A stretch of 64,000 bases of DNA from Bombiscardovia asteroides_K (GTDB taxonomy: Bacteria > Actinomycetota > Actinomycetes > Actinomycetales > Bifidobacteriaceae): assembly GCF_048001765.1 (NCBI RefSeq), contig NZ_CP181447.1:2108001-2172000 (forward strand), read 5' to 3'. This document shows, one piece after another, positions 35,698-44,897 of this stretch. A program made the position numbers and the translations under genes. A model generated the notes under the pieces. That model did no database searches, was not told the origin of the DNA, and worked only from the letters and a program-made list of their open reading frames with translations. Each line of letters begins with the position of its first letter. Position 1 is the first letter of the stretch.

Positions 35698-36987
35698 ATG
35701 GCCAAAAGCAAGATGACTGTAGCCGAGATGATCGGGCTCTTCCTCACCCCTGACGCGCCTGTGCAGGTGACCGCCTTTGATGGGTCGGTCTTCGGGCAGG
35801 AGCAAGCGCCGCTGCATCTGGAAGTCAAGAATTCTCGTGCCATGTACTACATCACGGAAAATCCCAACGACCTGGGTCTGGCCCGCGCCTACCTGCAGGG
35901 CGATCTGGATTCTCCCGAGCTGCTGCCAGGCAACCCCTACCAGGTTCTCAAGGAGCTGATGAGCCTCAGGCACTTCGTCAAGCACCCCAGCAAGATGGAG
36001 CTGGCCCGGGCGGCTGGAGCCGTCTTCTCGCACGGAGTGCGCGTGCCCGAGCCGCCGGCCATCGAGGGACCTTCTCTGGCCAAGCGGCTGACCGAGGGCA
36101 TCCGCCCCCACACCCGCCGGGGTGACGCGGCCACAGTCAGCTACCACTACGACCAGTCCAACGACTTCTATCGGCTCTTCCTGGGGTCCTCCATGACCTA
36201 CACCTGTGCCGTCTTCGAGAAGGCGGACGGCAGCCTGGAGGACGCTCAGTGGCACAAGCTCAACATGGTCCTGGACAAGATGCACCTGAACAAGGGCGAC
36301 CGTCTGCTGGACGTGGGCTGCGGCTGGGGCTCCATGGCAATAGCGGCCGCCCGCCGTGGCATTCACGTCATCGGCGTGACTCTGGCTGAGGAGCAGGTGG
36401 AGTGGGCCCAGAACTGGATTCGCCAGGAGGGTCTGGAGGATCTGGCCGAGGTTCGGCTGATGGATTATCGCGACGTGCCCGAGTCCGGCTTCGATGGAAT
36501 CTGCTCCATCGGCATGATGGAGCATGTGGGCTATAAGCAGTACCCCTCCTACTTCAAGGAGATGATGGACAAGCTGCGTCCGGGCGGCATCCTGCTCAAC
36601 CACCAGATCACCCGCACCAACTCCCACGACCACAAGCGGGCAGGCGGATTCATCGACCGCTACATCTTCCCCGACGGCGAGCTGGCCAGCCCAGCCGAGA
36701 TCGAACTGGCCATCCAGGACACCGGCTTCGAGGTCATCACCCAGGAGAACCTGCGCCAGCACTATGCGCTGACCCTCAAGCACTGGACTGAGAACCTCCA
36801 GGAGCATTGGGACCAGGCCAAGCCCATGGTGGGCGAGCCCAAGGCGCGGCTCTGGGGCCTGTATATGGCCGGCGCGCGGCTCAACTTCGAGCTCGACAAC
36901 ATTCAGATACACCAGTTCCAGTGCATCAAGCCCGATCCCGAGACCGGCACGGACACCTATCCGCTACGGCCCTGGTGGGACCGGTAG
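35698..36987 (+). CDS. cfa: Cyclopropane-fatty-acyl-phospholipid synthase
   Basis: A 429-residue SAM-dependent enzyme adding a methylene bridge to unsaturated acyl chains of membrane phospholipids. The SAM loop is LLDVGCGWGSMAI, followed by IGVTLAEEQVEWAQ and the active-site region SIGMMEHVG. The N-terminal 130 residues form the lipid-binding domain found in the family. ATG 35698 has AAGGGGGC upstream; the frame runs on 63 bases further up without a site. A strong terminator follows. Confidence 0.92.
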   Translation: MAKSKMTVAEMIGLFLTPDAPVQVTAFDGSVFGQEQAPLHLEVKNSRAMYYITENPNDLGLARAYLQGDLDSPELLPGNPYQVLKELMSLRHFVKHPSKMELARAAGAVFSHGVRVPEPPAIEGPSLAKRLTEGIRPHTRRGDAATVSYHYDQSNDFYRLFLGSSMTYTCAVFEKADGSLEDAQWHKLNMVLDKMHLNKGDRLLDVGCGWGSMAIAAARRGIHVIGVTLAEEQVEWAQNWIRQEGLEDLAEVRLMDYRDVPESGFDGICSIGMMEHVGYKQYPSYFKEMMDKLRPGGILLNHQITRTNSHDHKRAGGFIDRYIFPDGELASPAEIELAIQDTGFEVITQENLRQHYALTLKHWTENLQEHWDQAKPMVGEPKARLWGLYMAGARLNFELDNIQIHQFQCIKPDPETGTDTYPLRPWWDR

Positions 36988-37002
36988 TATAAAGGCCTGA
37001 AG

Positions 37003-37036
37003 AGGGGCGAGGAGTTGAATCCTCGCCCCTTCTTGT
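37003..37036 (+). terminator. Terminator after cfa
   Basis: GGGGCGAGGA (37004-37013) and TCCTCGCCCC (37020-37029) form a perfect 10-bp stem with loop GTTGAA, followed by TTCTTGTTT. It also faces the Fet operon's last gene, ending at 37082. Confidence 0.85.
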
Positions 37037-37081
37037 TTCCACCGCCCGTGCAGCCCACGACTTGCACAATCCGCCCAGAAC

Positions 37082-37627
37082 TCAGGACGACCTGTCCGCC
37101 GAAGCCTCCAGCCGTGCCAGGTCCAGGGCCTTGTTGAAAGCATCCGAAGTCCAGCTGGCTCCAGCCACCTTGTCCACCTTGAGATCCTTGAGCGGGCGCC
37201 CCTGGACCACTCCAGGCACAGCCCGAGCGAAACGTTCCATATGGCCGCGTGATATAGGCGAATCCGAATGCCCCTGGACCTGGACCCGGGTCACCTGACC
37301 TCCCGACAGGTCCAGATCCACATCGACGCTGTCAGCTCCGTCATGCCCGTACTTGCCCGTCAGGGCGTAAGTGCCATCGTGATAGTTGCCCGTGTCAGCC
37401 GGAGCACTCGGCAGCCCATCACGGGAGACGGCCGTGGGCGTGCCCTCGCCCGCAGAACCGGCTCCCGACTCTGGAGCAGAGCTGGATTCAGCGCCCGACC
37501 CGGCGAACTCGTCGTCCATGGGCTTGGCCTGCTGGCTTCCGCAACCGCCTAGGAGGGAGCCGACCGCCACCAGAGTCGCCAATGTTGCCGAAGCTGTGGC
37601 CAGCCCACGAGACTTGCTTTTGGCCAT
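37082..37627 (-). CDS. FMN-binding domain lipoprotein
   Basis: A 181-residue membrane-anchored protein, last gene of the Fet-type iron operon. Signal peptide with lipobox LGGC (Cys29), a disordered Ser/Gly/Glu-rich linker, then an FMN_bind domain from about residue 90: YALTGKYGHDGADSV and KVAGASWTSDAF. In ApbE-modified domains the consensus is [ST]GATx[ST]; here it is AGASWT, making Thr160 the probable covalent FMN acceptor. It takes the place held by thioredoxin-like FetE/FetF in Gram-negative Fet operons, suggesting it supplies electrons for iron reduction outside the cell (inference). AAGGAGG before ATG 37627; the ATPase gene stops 1 base upstream. Confidence 0.85.
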   Translation of the reverse strand: MAKSKSRGLATASATLATLVAVGSLLGGCGSQQAKPMDDEFAGSGAESSSAPESGAGSAGEGTPTAVSRDGLPSAPADTGNYHDGTYALTGKYGHDGADSVDVDLDLSGGQVTRVQVQGHSDSPISRGHMERFARAVPGVVQGRPLKDLKVDKVAGASWTSDAFNKALDLARLEASADRSS

Positions 37628-37628
37628 C

Positions 37629-38504
37629 TCAGCGTCCTCCTTCTGATTCACCGGCCGATCCCGGCATAGACCCACCTGTCTTGGCCATCTTAGTGGGGTC
37701 GTGAAAGCCCACAGGAATATCCTGGTCCCCGGTGTCGCCAGAAGCCCCGCTGAAGGCCGGCCGGCCTCCGGCTGCCAGGTAGGCCCGCTTGGCCTCCTCA
37801 TCATTCCACTGCTCGCCGGCCAGCACCCCGTGGTTGAGCATGATCTCCCGCTGGGCGCATGAGGCCACCAGGGCATCGTGGGTGACCACAATCAGGGAGG
37901 TCCCCTGGTCATGCAATTGCCGGAAGAGGTCCAGCACAATCCGCTCATTGGCCTCGTCCAGGTTGCCGGTGGGCTCGTCAGCCAGAATCAGCTTGGGCTC
38001 GTTGATCAGCGCCCGGGCCACGCAGACCCGCTGCTGCTCGCCGCCCGAAAGCTGACTGGGCAAGTGGCGGGCCCGATCCGCCAGACCCACCCGGTCCAGG
38101 GCCTTCATGGCCTGGTCCTCATCCACCACCGAGTGGTAGTACTGGGCCACCATGACGTTCTCCAGAGCGGTCAGATGCGGGACCAGGTAGAACTTCTGGA
38201 AGACCAGGCCGATCACGTTCTTGCGCACATCGGCCAACTGGGACTGGCTCAGATCCTCCAGCGGCCGCCCCTGCAGGCGGACCGAGCCGCGGCTGGGGGT
38301 GTCCATGCAGCCCAGGATGTTCATCAGCGTGGTCTTGCCTGAGCCGGAGGACCCAACCACGGCCAGCCACTGACCCTGCGGGACGCTCAGATTCAGGTCG
38401 TCCAGAGCATGCAGATCGCCGTAGATCTTGGAAACATGGTCCAGATCCAGCAGCATGCCGCCGCCCGACTGGCCCTCGCTAGCCTTTGCCTGCGTCATTG
38501 TCAT
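37629..38504 (-). CDS. ABC transporter ATP-binding protein of the Fet-type operon
   Basis: A 291-residue ATPase of the MacB/LolD group. Walker A is GSSGSGKTT, signature LSGGEQQRV and Walker B ILADEPTGNLD; the H-loop is VVTHDAL. It pairs with the two FtsX-type permeases encoded just upstream (FetBCD-like). ATG 38504 overlaps the permease stop by 4 bases (ATGA); a second ATG at 38498, spaced 7 bases from GGAGG, may be the true start. The C-terminal 60 residues beyond the ABC core are Gly/Ala-rich and variable. Confidence 0.88.
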   Translation of the reverse strand: MTMTQAKASEGQSGGGMLLDLDHVSKIYGDLHALDDLNLSVPQGQWLAVVGSSGSGKTTLMNILGCMDTPSRGSVRLQGRPLEDLSQSQLADVRKNVIGLVFQKFYLVPHLTALENVMVAQYYHSVVDEDQAMKALDRVGLADRARHLPSQLSGGEQQRVCVARALINEPKLILADEPTGNLDEANERIVLDLFRQLHDQGTSLIVVTHDALVASCAQREIMLNHGVLAGEQWNDEEAKRAYLAAGGRPAFSGASGDTGDQDIPVGFHDPTKMAKTGGSMPGSAGESEGGR

Positions 38505-39694
38505 TCCTCCCTCAAAACCAGAGCCGGATCGATACGCGAAGCCCGGAGGACCGGCCGGATGGATGCGATCATGGATATGGCCACGCTCAGCAGGACCGTG
38601 CCCAGGGCCAGCCACCAGTTGAAGCCCAGCGGCCGCTGGAAGACGGACAGGCAGAGCAGCCGGGCGAAGCCATAGCCCAGGGCAGTGCCGATCAGACCTC
38701 CAGCCAATCCGTAGCAGGCCGACTCCGCCAGAAACTCCATGGCTATTCCCCGCGAAGAGGCACCCAGGGCCTTGCGCAGGCCGATCTCGCTGCGCCGCTG
38801 GGAGACGATGGAGGCCATGGTGGTCCCCACGCCCACGAAGGTCAGGACCAGCACCACCACCGAAACCAGCCAGAAGAGCGACTGGAGCATGGCGATGGTG
38901 TGGCTGTCGCCCGCTGTGATCCTCGTGACCGGCCGAGCCTTGACCCCCATGGAGGTCATGTCGTTGATGCTGGCAGCGATGGTCTTCAGCCCCGAGGTCA
39001 TGGTGTTGACCGAGTATTCGATGACATCGGTGCCCCGCTTGGTCCCGGTCAGGAGCTCCAGGTCAGCCAGGTCGGCGTAGATGATCCGATCCTCGGGACC
39101 ACCGGTATCGACGATGCCCCCCACACGAAAGTCACGGCCCTGGCCTCCAGCCTTGCCTGTGCTGGTGACCTGTCCGGCCGGGTAGCCGATGGTTATCTGC
39201 TTGCCAGTGGTAAGCCCCAGTGAATCTGCCAGATCCCGCCCCACCATGACCGAACCGGGCCGGGGCCAGGAACCTTCCACGCTCCAGTGACGGTTGAGCT
39301 GACGCACCTGGTCTGGGTGGATGCCGGCCATCTCGCGGGCCCCGGCATTGACCTGCACCGTTTCATATCGATAGGTAGCGTACCGGGCCGGGGCCTTGGC
39401 GGTCACCATGTGGGTGGTGTGGTCCACCATGCCCTGTTCGATGCCGGACCCGGACCGGTTGCCCCCCTGAATGGGCGAGACGACCAGATTGGCCCCGTAG
39501 GAGCGCATCTCCTGGTTGATCTGTCTAGGGGCCTCGATGCAGACCGCCGCCAGGCAGAAGAGGGTGGCGGCACCCACCAGGGATGCCACCACGGCCATCA
39601 GGGCCCGGCCCCTACGGCGGAAGACGGCCCCGAAGAGCATGGTCAGGAACATGCGGGTATTGGTCATATGGCTCTTATGGCGATCAGCGGCCAT
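38501..39694 (-). CDS. FtsX-like ABC permease (second of pair)
   Basis: A 397-residue membrane protein with one N-terminal helix, a large extracellular MacB-type domain (from about residue 50 to 270) and three C-terminal helices containing SQRRSEIGLRKALGASS. It is FetC-like by position. Its start overlaps the upstream permease stop by 11 bases, so translation is coupled. Together with the ATPase it forms an exporter- or mechanotransmission-type ABC complex, which in Fet operons supports iron uptake. Confidence 0.84.
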   Translation of the reverse strand: MAADRHKSHMTNTRMFLTMLFGAVFRRRGRALMAVVASLVGAATLFCLAAVCIEAPRQINQEMRSYGANLVVSPIQGGNRSGSGIEQGMVDHTTHMVTAKAPARYATYRYETVQVNAGAREMAGIHPDQVRQLNRHWSVEGSWPRPGSVMVGRDLADSLGLTTGKQITIGYPAGQVTSTGKAGGQGRDFRVGGIVDTGGPEDRIIYADLADLELLTGTKRGTDVIEYSVNTMTSGLKTIAASINDMTSMGVKARPVTRITAGDSHTIAMLQSLFWLVSVVVLVLTFVGVGTTMASIVSQRRSEIGLRKALGASSRGIAMEFLAESACYGLAGGLIGTALGYGFARLLCLSVFQRPLGFNWWLALGTVLLSVAISMIASIRPVLRASRIDPALVLREE

Positions 39695-40994
39695 GAAGCA
39701 CCTCCGCCGGCCGAAGCCGCAGAATCGATCTGATGGACGAGATAGACGCCAACAACACTGTAATGGCCAGCAGCACGAAGACCAGCACGAAGACCATGGG
39801 TCGCATGGTGATGCCCGAGCCGAAGACCACCCTGCCTACGATCTGAGCCACTCCAGAGCCCAGTAGGGCACCGACCAGAGCCCCAGCCAGGGCGATCAGG
39901 GCCGTCTCAGCCAGCACCAATCGGGACACAGCCCCGTCGGTGGCGCCCAAGGCCTTGAGCAGGGCGAACTCCGAGGACCGCTCGGATATGGAGGACGCCA
40001 TCAGGTTCGCCACGGCGATGGCTGCCGCCAGCAGGCTGAGCACGGTCATCAGGATCATGACCGCCTGGGTCTTCTGCAGAACGTCGCCCTGCAGGGCTGC
40101 CACCTGTCTGACCTGCTTGGCCATGGACCCGGGGATGGCCTCCTCGATCTGGTAGGCGATGGATGAGGGATAGGCCGTGCAGTACCAGGTCTCCCACTCA
40201 TCCTGGGATAAGGCGGCAGGGTTTCGTGCGGCCTTGCGGGCCAGGTCGTTCTCGGGCGTGGTCAGAGCCTTGACCTCCACCTGGTCGATCTGATCGGTCA
40301 GGCCGGACATCTCCTGCAACGGTCGGGTGGGCAGGTAGAGGGAGGAGGCATCAGAATCACCGGAGTCGAAGATGCCCACAATGGTGACGGTCTGCTGTTT
40401 ACCATCCAGACCTACCTTGACCCGGTCGCCGACCTGACGGCCGCCCAGCCGTGCAGCCAGCTCTTTGCCCATCATGGCCTCGGTCCTGCCGCCGGACCCA
40501 GCCTCGTCCTTGGGCCAGCGGCCTTGAACCTTCCACCAGGGCCGAAGACCTTTGAGACCCGCAGTACTGCTCTCACCGCTGTCAACCTTGACGGTCCGGC
40601 CGAACCAGGTGCCCACCAGGGGGGCGCCGACCTGGTCCACAGTGCCACGAAGGTCCAGGCGGGGGGCAAAGTCGGTGATGTTGTAGGCCCAGAAGATGGT
40701 CTTGATCTTTGGCACCTGGGACTCCTTGAGGAAGGCGGTCGGCGTTGACTCGTCGGCCGAGGGGCCGCCCTCCTGGTCGCCGTAGAGGTCGGAGACCACG
40801 GCATCCGCCTTGGCCTGGACGGTGATGTTGGATCCGTAGGTGGACAGTTCCGCGTTGAGCTTGTCGCCCACGTCGAAGACCACCCCCAGCATGGCCGTAG
40901 CCACGCAGGCAGACAGACAGACTGTGACGGCGATGAGCATTCTTCGCCCGAACTGGCGGCTGAATGACCGCAGCATCATTCGCATGAAGAACAT
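39684..40994 (-). CDS. FtsX-like ABC permease (first of pair)
   Basis: A 436-residue FtsX-type protein with the same layout as the next gene (N-terminal helix, large extracellular domain, three helices) and an SISERSSEFALLKALGATDG segment. FetB-like by order. A very long extracellular domain (about residues 40-290) includes an acidic stretch. Gap of 21 bases from the DUF2318 gene upstream; the ribosome site is AAAAAGGGAAGGAG before the ATG. The two permeases are distinct in sequence, forming a heterodimer. Confidence 0.84.
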   Translation of the reverse strand: MFFMRMMLRSFSRQFGRRMLIAVTVCLSACVATAMLGVVFDVGDKLNAELSTYGSNITVQAKADAVVSDLYGDQEGGPSADESTPTAFLKESQVPKIKTIFWAYNITDFAPRLDLRGTVDQVGAPLVGTWFGRTVKVDSGESSTAGLKGLRPWWKVQGRWPKDEAGSGGRTEAMMGKELAARLGGRQVGDRVKVGLDGKQQTVTIVGIFDSGDSDASSLYLPTRPLQEMSGLTDQIDQVEVKALTTPENDLARKAARNPAALSQDEWETWYCTAYPSSIAYQIEEAIPGSMAKQVRQVAALQGDVLQKTQAVMILMTVLSLLAAAIAVANLMASSISERSSEFALLKALGATDGAVSRLVLAETALIALAGALVGALLGSGVAQIVGRVVFGSGITMRPMVFVLVFVLLAITVLLASISSIRSILRLRPAEVLHGR

Positions 40995-41015
40995 ACCAAC
41001 CGCTCCTTCCCTTTT

Positions 41016-42290
41016 TCAGCTCTTGAAGTGCGATGACAGAGCGTCCAGGTCGGCAGTACTGATCAGTATGGCGCCTCGGCCGGTCTTGTATGGCAGAGGG
41101 ACGGGATTGCAGCCGCCCTTGAACCCGATGGTGGCCAGATTGATGGCTACGTCGCACTTCTTGCAGATGATCTTGCCGTCTTTTTCGTAATAGCCCGCAT
41201 CCCCGCAGTTCTCGCAGGCATCCAGCCCGACTCCGTAGGCTGCGCCATTCTTGCGGATGATGATAAAGCGCATCTCGGTGCCGTCCTTGGCCCGGTAGCT
41301 GAATCGATGCAGATGGCCATCCTCCACCTGGGAGAAACGAATGGTAGCCGTATCGGCAGTCAAGGAATACTGTTCCGGAGGCGAGAGCACGGGCACCTGG
41401 TGGGCCTTGGCCGTTCCCACGGTCAGAGCCAGGGTGACGCCGATCATGGCCACCAGGCTCCAGACCGCTGATGCCAGGGCCCTCCGGCGGAAGGCACGGT
41501 GGCTGCGGTCGTCGGCTGTGGAGGCTCCGGTCACCGGCATGCGCCAGCCTGCAACAAGGCAGGCCAGGACCGGAATGATGAAGACCAGCACCTGGGCAAG
41601 GACCAGGATCAGGTCGGCGTTGTAACCCAGGGCCATGACCCGGAAGGCCCAGCCGTGCAGAAGAACCAGACCGGTGGTCTGCATCAGGGCCACCAGGGCT
41701 ACGACGTGCCGGATCAGCAGCAGGACCACCATGAGCAGGGCGGCCAGACGAAAGGCCATTCGAGGGCAGGAGGTATGCATGGTCCTCAGAATGGCGGCCA
41801 CCGTCACAGCGGCAGCCAGACCGAGCAGGAAGCCCAGGGCCCGCAGGAGCATGGCCGAGGTCAGCACCGGCTCCCCCGGCTCCACAAAGGCCGTAAGCTG
41901 CAGGATGACATCAGGCAGGGCACGGAAGGTGGTCAGGGCTATGGCCAGGGCCGCCAGAGCATTGGCCAAATCCATGGCCCAGGGGCGGCGATGCCAGTCT
42001 GAAACCAGCCGGTCGGCGGCCATCACCACCACGATGGTCGCCAGGTCGGTCAGAACGCAGGCTACCAGGGTCGGGTAGTTGACCATGGTCCTGCGGTTTA
42101 TGATCACGGTGGCGCGCAGGAGGGCAAAGACCAGGGCCCCCAGCACGCCAACCCCCAGGCCGATCAGTCGCCAGGAGGAGGAACGGGGCCGATCACGGCC
42201 CTCCCCCACCCCCAAAAGCACACTGAAAACCATGACCAGGAGGGCCGGGGCCAGCGTCCCCGGCAAGACCGTGACAAATTGCTCAAGCAT
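41016..42290 (-). CDS. DUF2318 membrane iron-system protein
   Basis: A 424-residue protein with about eight hydrophobic segments in residues 1-280 and a C-terminal DUF2318 domain. The Cys set is typical of the family: Cys359/Cys362 and Cys376/Cys379 in two CxxC motifs (DACENCGD and IICKKCD) and Cys394 in GGCNPVPLPY. The arrangement suggests a metal or iron-sulfur centre outside or at the membrane; FetA of the E. coli and Yersinia Fet operons belongs to the same family. It lies between the P19-type gene and the permeases. Confidence 0.84.
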   Translation of the reverse strand: MLEQFVTVLPGTLAPALLVMVFSVLLGVGEGRDRPRSSSWRLIGLGVGVLGALVFALLRATVIINRRTMVNYPTLVACVLTDLATIVVVMAADRLVSDWHRRPWAMDLANALAALAIALTTFRALPDVILQLTAFVEPGEPVLTSAMLLRALGFLLGLAAAVTVAAILRTMHTSCPRMAFRLAALLMVVLLLIRHVVALVALMQTTGLVLLHGWAFRVMALGYNADLILVLAQVLVFIIPVLACLVAGWRMPVTGASTADDRSHRAFRRRALASAVWSLVAMIGVTLALTVGTAKAHQVPVLSPPEQYSLTADTATIRFSQVEDGHLHRFSYRAKDGTEMRFIIIRKNGAAYGVGLDACENCGDAGYYEKDGKIICKKCDVAINLATIGFKGGCNPVPLPYKTGRGAILISTADLDALSSHFKS

Positions 42291-42303
42291 GGTGCATAGC
42301 AGC

Positions 42304-42927
42304 TTACCACTGGTGGGGCGTATAGTCCCAGTCCCAGCTGACTACGATGGGCTCGGTCCAGAAGTGTCCCTTCACACCGGTTTCCGGGTCGACGTGCAGC
42401 ATCCAACCCTTCTTCTCAGGAGAGTCGATGGAATAGGTCAGCTTGTAGGATCCGGCCTTCTCCATTTTGATATTGGCCCCGTAATGCGGGCCATCGGAGG
42501 CGTTCATCTGCATGAAGGTGCCGGACTGCTTGTCGTTGGGATCATCCTTGTTCTGGATGGTGTAGTTGACGGTCAGATCCGGAATGAACTCGCCCTTGGC
42601 GTAGCCCAGGTTGTTATTGGGCAGGGCGTGGATATCAGCCTCCAGGTGCAGGCTGGCATCCGCTGCCTTCAAGCCCATGGATGCGGGTTCCATGTCGATG
42701 GGCTGGAAGAAGACCGTGCCGATGTTCAGAGGGCCCTTTTGCTGATCGTCGGGCGGGATGGGAATCTCCTCGAACCCGGCCCCTTTGCCATCCGAAGACT
42801 TGGAGCTGCTGGAAGCCTCAGGCGCGGGGGCCTCACGGGTGCCTGATCCGCTGGAGCCGCACCCTGCCAGGGCCAGGGTGCCTGAGATCACCAGCGCGAC
42901 CAGGGCGGTCAATTGTCTCTTCTTCAT
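42304..42927 (-). CDS. fetP: P19-family iron-binding lipoprotein
   Basis: A 207-residue lipoprotein (lipobox LAGC, Cys23) of the P19/Tp34/FetP family, periplasmic or cell-surface iron/copper-binding proteins that feed iron to FTR1-type permeases. Visible family parts: FEEIPIPP, NIGTVFFQPIDMEP, YGANIKMEKAGSYKLTY and a tail with GHFWTEPIVVSW. The metal is bound by conserved Glu, Met and His residues, consistent with the Met-Glu and His-rich stretches here. Its start overlaps the FTR1 gene stop by 4 bases. Confidence 0.87.
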   Translation of the reverse strand: MKKRQLTALVALVISGTLALAGCGSSGSGTREAPAPEASSSSKSSDGKGAGFEEIPIPPDDQQKGPLNIGTVFFQPIDMEPASMGLKAADASLHLEADIHALPNNNLGYAKGEFIPDLTVNYTIQNKDDPNDKQSGTFMQMNASDGPHYGANIKMEKAGSYKLTYSIDSPEKKGWMLHVDPETGVKGHFWTEPIVVSWDWDYTPHQW

Positions 42928-44738
42928 GATTGTCCTTCGCTCTTTGGTGTTTGCATGGATGCCGTGACCTGGGAGGGCACAGCCCCTTCGGCGGTCTGCT
43001 CGGCTTCCGCCTGATGGACGGCTGCCGACGGCGACCCGTCGGAGTCCTGATTCGACCGCGATTGCTCCTGCTTGTGCAGGCGGTGGGTCGACACAATTGC
43101 CAGCACGACCACGACCAGGGCCGCCAGAATCTGGGCGCCGATGGTCTGCGTGTAGGGATACAGCCCGATCCAGTCGCTGGTGGGCACACCGGGCAGATAG
43201 GTGGCCGGCACCAGGTCGCCCTCAATCAGGGCATGGACGCCACCCCCGGCGAAGATGACCACCATGACCGCCATGAGCAGGCTGGTGATGATGAAGAAGG
43301 GCCGGATGGGGATCTTGACCGAGGTGAAGCGGATGAGTACGAAGACGATGACCAGGACCACGGCGGCAGCCGCAAAACCGGCCCAGATCTCCCGTGAACC
43401 ACCAGGGGCCATGGCGAAGATGGCCTGGTAGAACATGACCGTCTCGGCTCCCTCTCTGAAGACCGCCAGGAAGGAGAGCAGGGCCAGGGAGATCACACTG
43501 CCCTTGAAGATGGCCGCCACCGTCCGGCTTCGGATGTAGTGGTTCCAGGATTCCACAGAGGACTTGGACAGCATCCAGTTGCTGGTGTAGAGCAACATGA
43601 GCATAGCCACCAGGGCCACCACGCCCTCCAGGATCTCCTGCTGGGGACCATTCCCGTTGAAGAGCAGGGTGAAGAGCAGGGCCACCAGACCGCTGGCCAC
43701 CAGACCCGCTGCAATGCCCCAGTAGATGTGCCCAACCTTGTCTTTATGGCCGGACTTGACCAGATAGGCAATGATGGCCGCCACCACCAGGATGGCCTCC
43801 AGTCCCTCACGCAGCAGGACTACGAAGGCCTGGCCGAAGGCGGAGGTCAGGAAGGACGTCCACCCATTGACCTGGTCCGCGGCGCCTCCGTCCAGAATTG
43901 CTGCGTCCTCGACTAGCATGCTCTTCAGGTCGTTCACCAGGGTTTTGGCCGGCTTGCCCGCCACCATGGCCATCCGGGTCTCCTTGAACTGGTACTCGAC
44001 CTGGGAGACCCTGTTGCCGCTGATGGCGTTCATGACGTTCTTCTCGAAGCCCAGCTTCTCGTAATACTGGTAATAGGCCTTGTTGACCAGGTCGGATCCC
44101 GCCTGGCCCTGCCCCTTGGATGCTTGCGCGAGTGCCTGATCCAGGATGGGCGTCATCTCGTGGGCCACCTGGGTCCAGGTCCGGTCGCCCTTGCCCTTGT
44201 TCCGATGCTTCTTGGCCGCGTCCAGCCTTTGACGGTCCGCCTTGATCTGCTCCTGCTGAGCCTTGGCATAGGCACGGGGATTGGCCAGCCCTTGGGTGGC
44301 ATCCAGCTGGGTGGCCGCAGCGGCCAGATCGGCCTTGAGTTTTTCGCTGCCCTGGGTCAGGGTCTGTCCGGCATCCGGGGCGTAGGCCTGATTCTGCAGG
44401 GCCTGGAACTGCCCGTCCAGTGCGTTGCGCCTGTCCTGCCCCAGGGTCGACTCCACGACCGAGACGAATCCGGAACCCACGTAGCCCACGTTGTAGGCTC
44501 CCATGAATTCCGATGCCGCCCCGGCGCGATCCCCCCTGGCATAGTCCTCACAACCTCGATCCAGCTGATGGGATACGGAACCAGCCACCTGGGTCCAGCT
44601 GTCATAATCCGTGGCTCCGCTCGCCGCCATAGCCGACTGCGGAGTCTGCAGGACCAGGAATATCAGGGCCAAGAGCAGGCATGAGAGCAGGGAGCCAGCG
44701 GTCCTGGCCACTCGTGTCCTGCCGACCTGTGCAACCAT
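42924..44738 (-). CDS. fetM: FTR1-family iron permease with N-terminal extracellular domain
   Basis: A 604-residue permease heading the seven-gene iron operon. After a signal segment (about 1-39) comes a helical extracellular domain of about 250 residues, then the FTR1 channel with the two signature motifs REGLE (310-314) and REGAE (428-432) that bind Fe(III) in this family. The tail after residue 570 is hydrophilic. The order FTR1-P19-DUF2318-FtsX-FtsX-ATPase matches the fetMPABCD operons of Enterobacteriaceae, and resembles the B. breve bfe-type iron genes (recalled knowledge, not compared here). GAAGGAGAT precedes ATG 44738. I found no clear DtxR box upstream. Confidence 0.88.
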   Translation of the reverse strand: MVAQVGRTRVARTAGSLLSCLLLALIFLVLQTPQSAMAASGATDYDSWTQVAGSVSHQLDRGCEDYARGDRAGAASEFMGAYNVGYVGSGFVSVVESTLGQDRRNALDGQFQALQNQAYAPDAGQTLTQGSEKLKADLAAAATQLDATQGLANPRAYAKAQQEQIKADRQRLDAAKKHRNKGKGDRTWTQVAHEMTPILDQALAQASKGQGQAGSDLVNKAYYQYYEKLGFEKNVMNAISGNRVSQVEYQFKETRMAMVAGKPAKTLVNDLKSMLVEDAAILDGGAADQVNGWTSFLTSAFGQAFVVLLREGLEAILVVAAIIAYLVKSGHKDKVGHIYWGIAAGLVASGLVALLFTLLFNGNGPQQEILEGVVALVAMLMLLYTSNWMLSKSSVESWNHYIRSRTVAAIFKGSVISLALLSFLAVFREGAETVMFYQAIFAMAPGGSREIWAGFAAAAVVLVIVFVLIRFTSVKIPIRPFFIITSLLMAVMVVIFAGGGVHALIEGDLVPATYLPGVPTSDWIGLYPYTQTIGAQILAALVVVVLAIVSTHRLHKQEQSRSNQDSDGSPSAAVHQAEAEQTAEGAVPSQVTASMQTPKSEGQS

Positions 44739-44897
44739 GGGCGATGATCTCCTTCGTCAGTCCCTCGTAATCGAACCTGCGGGAAACGGAGGCCGATTTG
44801 ACAACTACCGAAAATCAATCTAGCCCAAGCACAAATGGAAAAACAGACTTGTTTATAGCGTTTTGAGGCCATATAATGCGCCCACGCTCGCAGGCGG

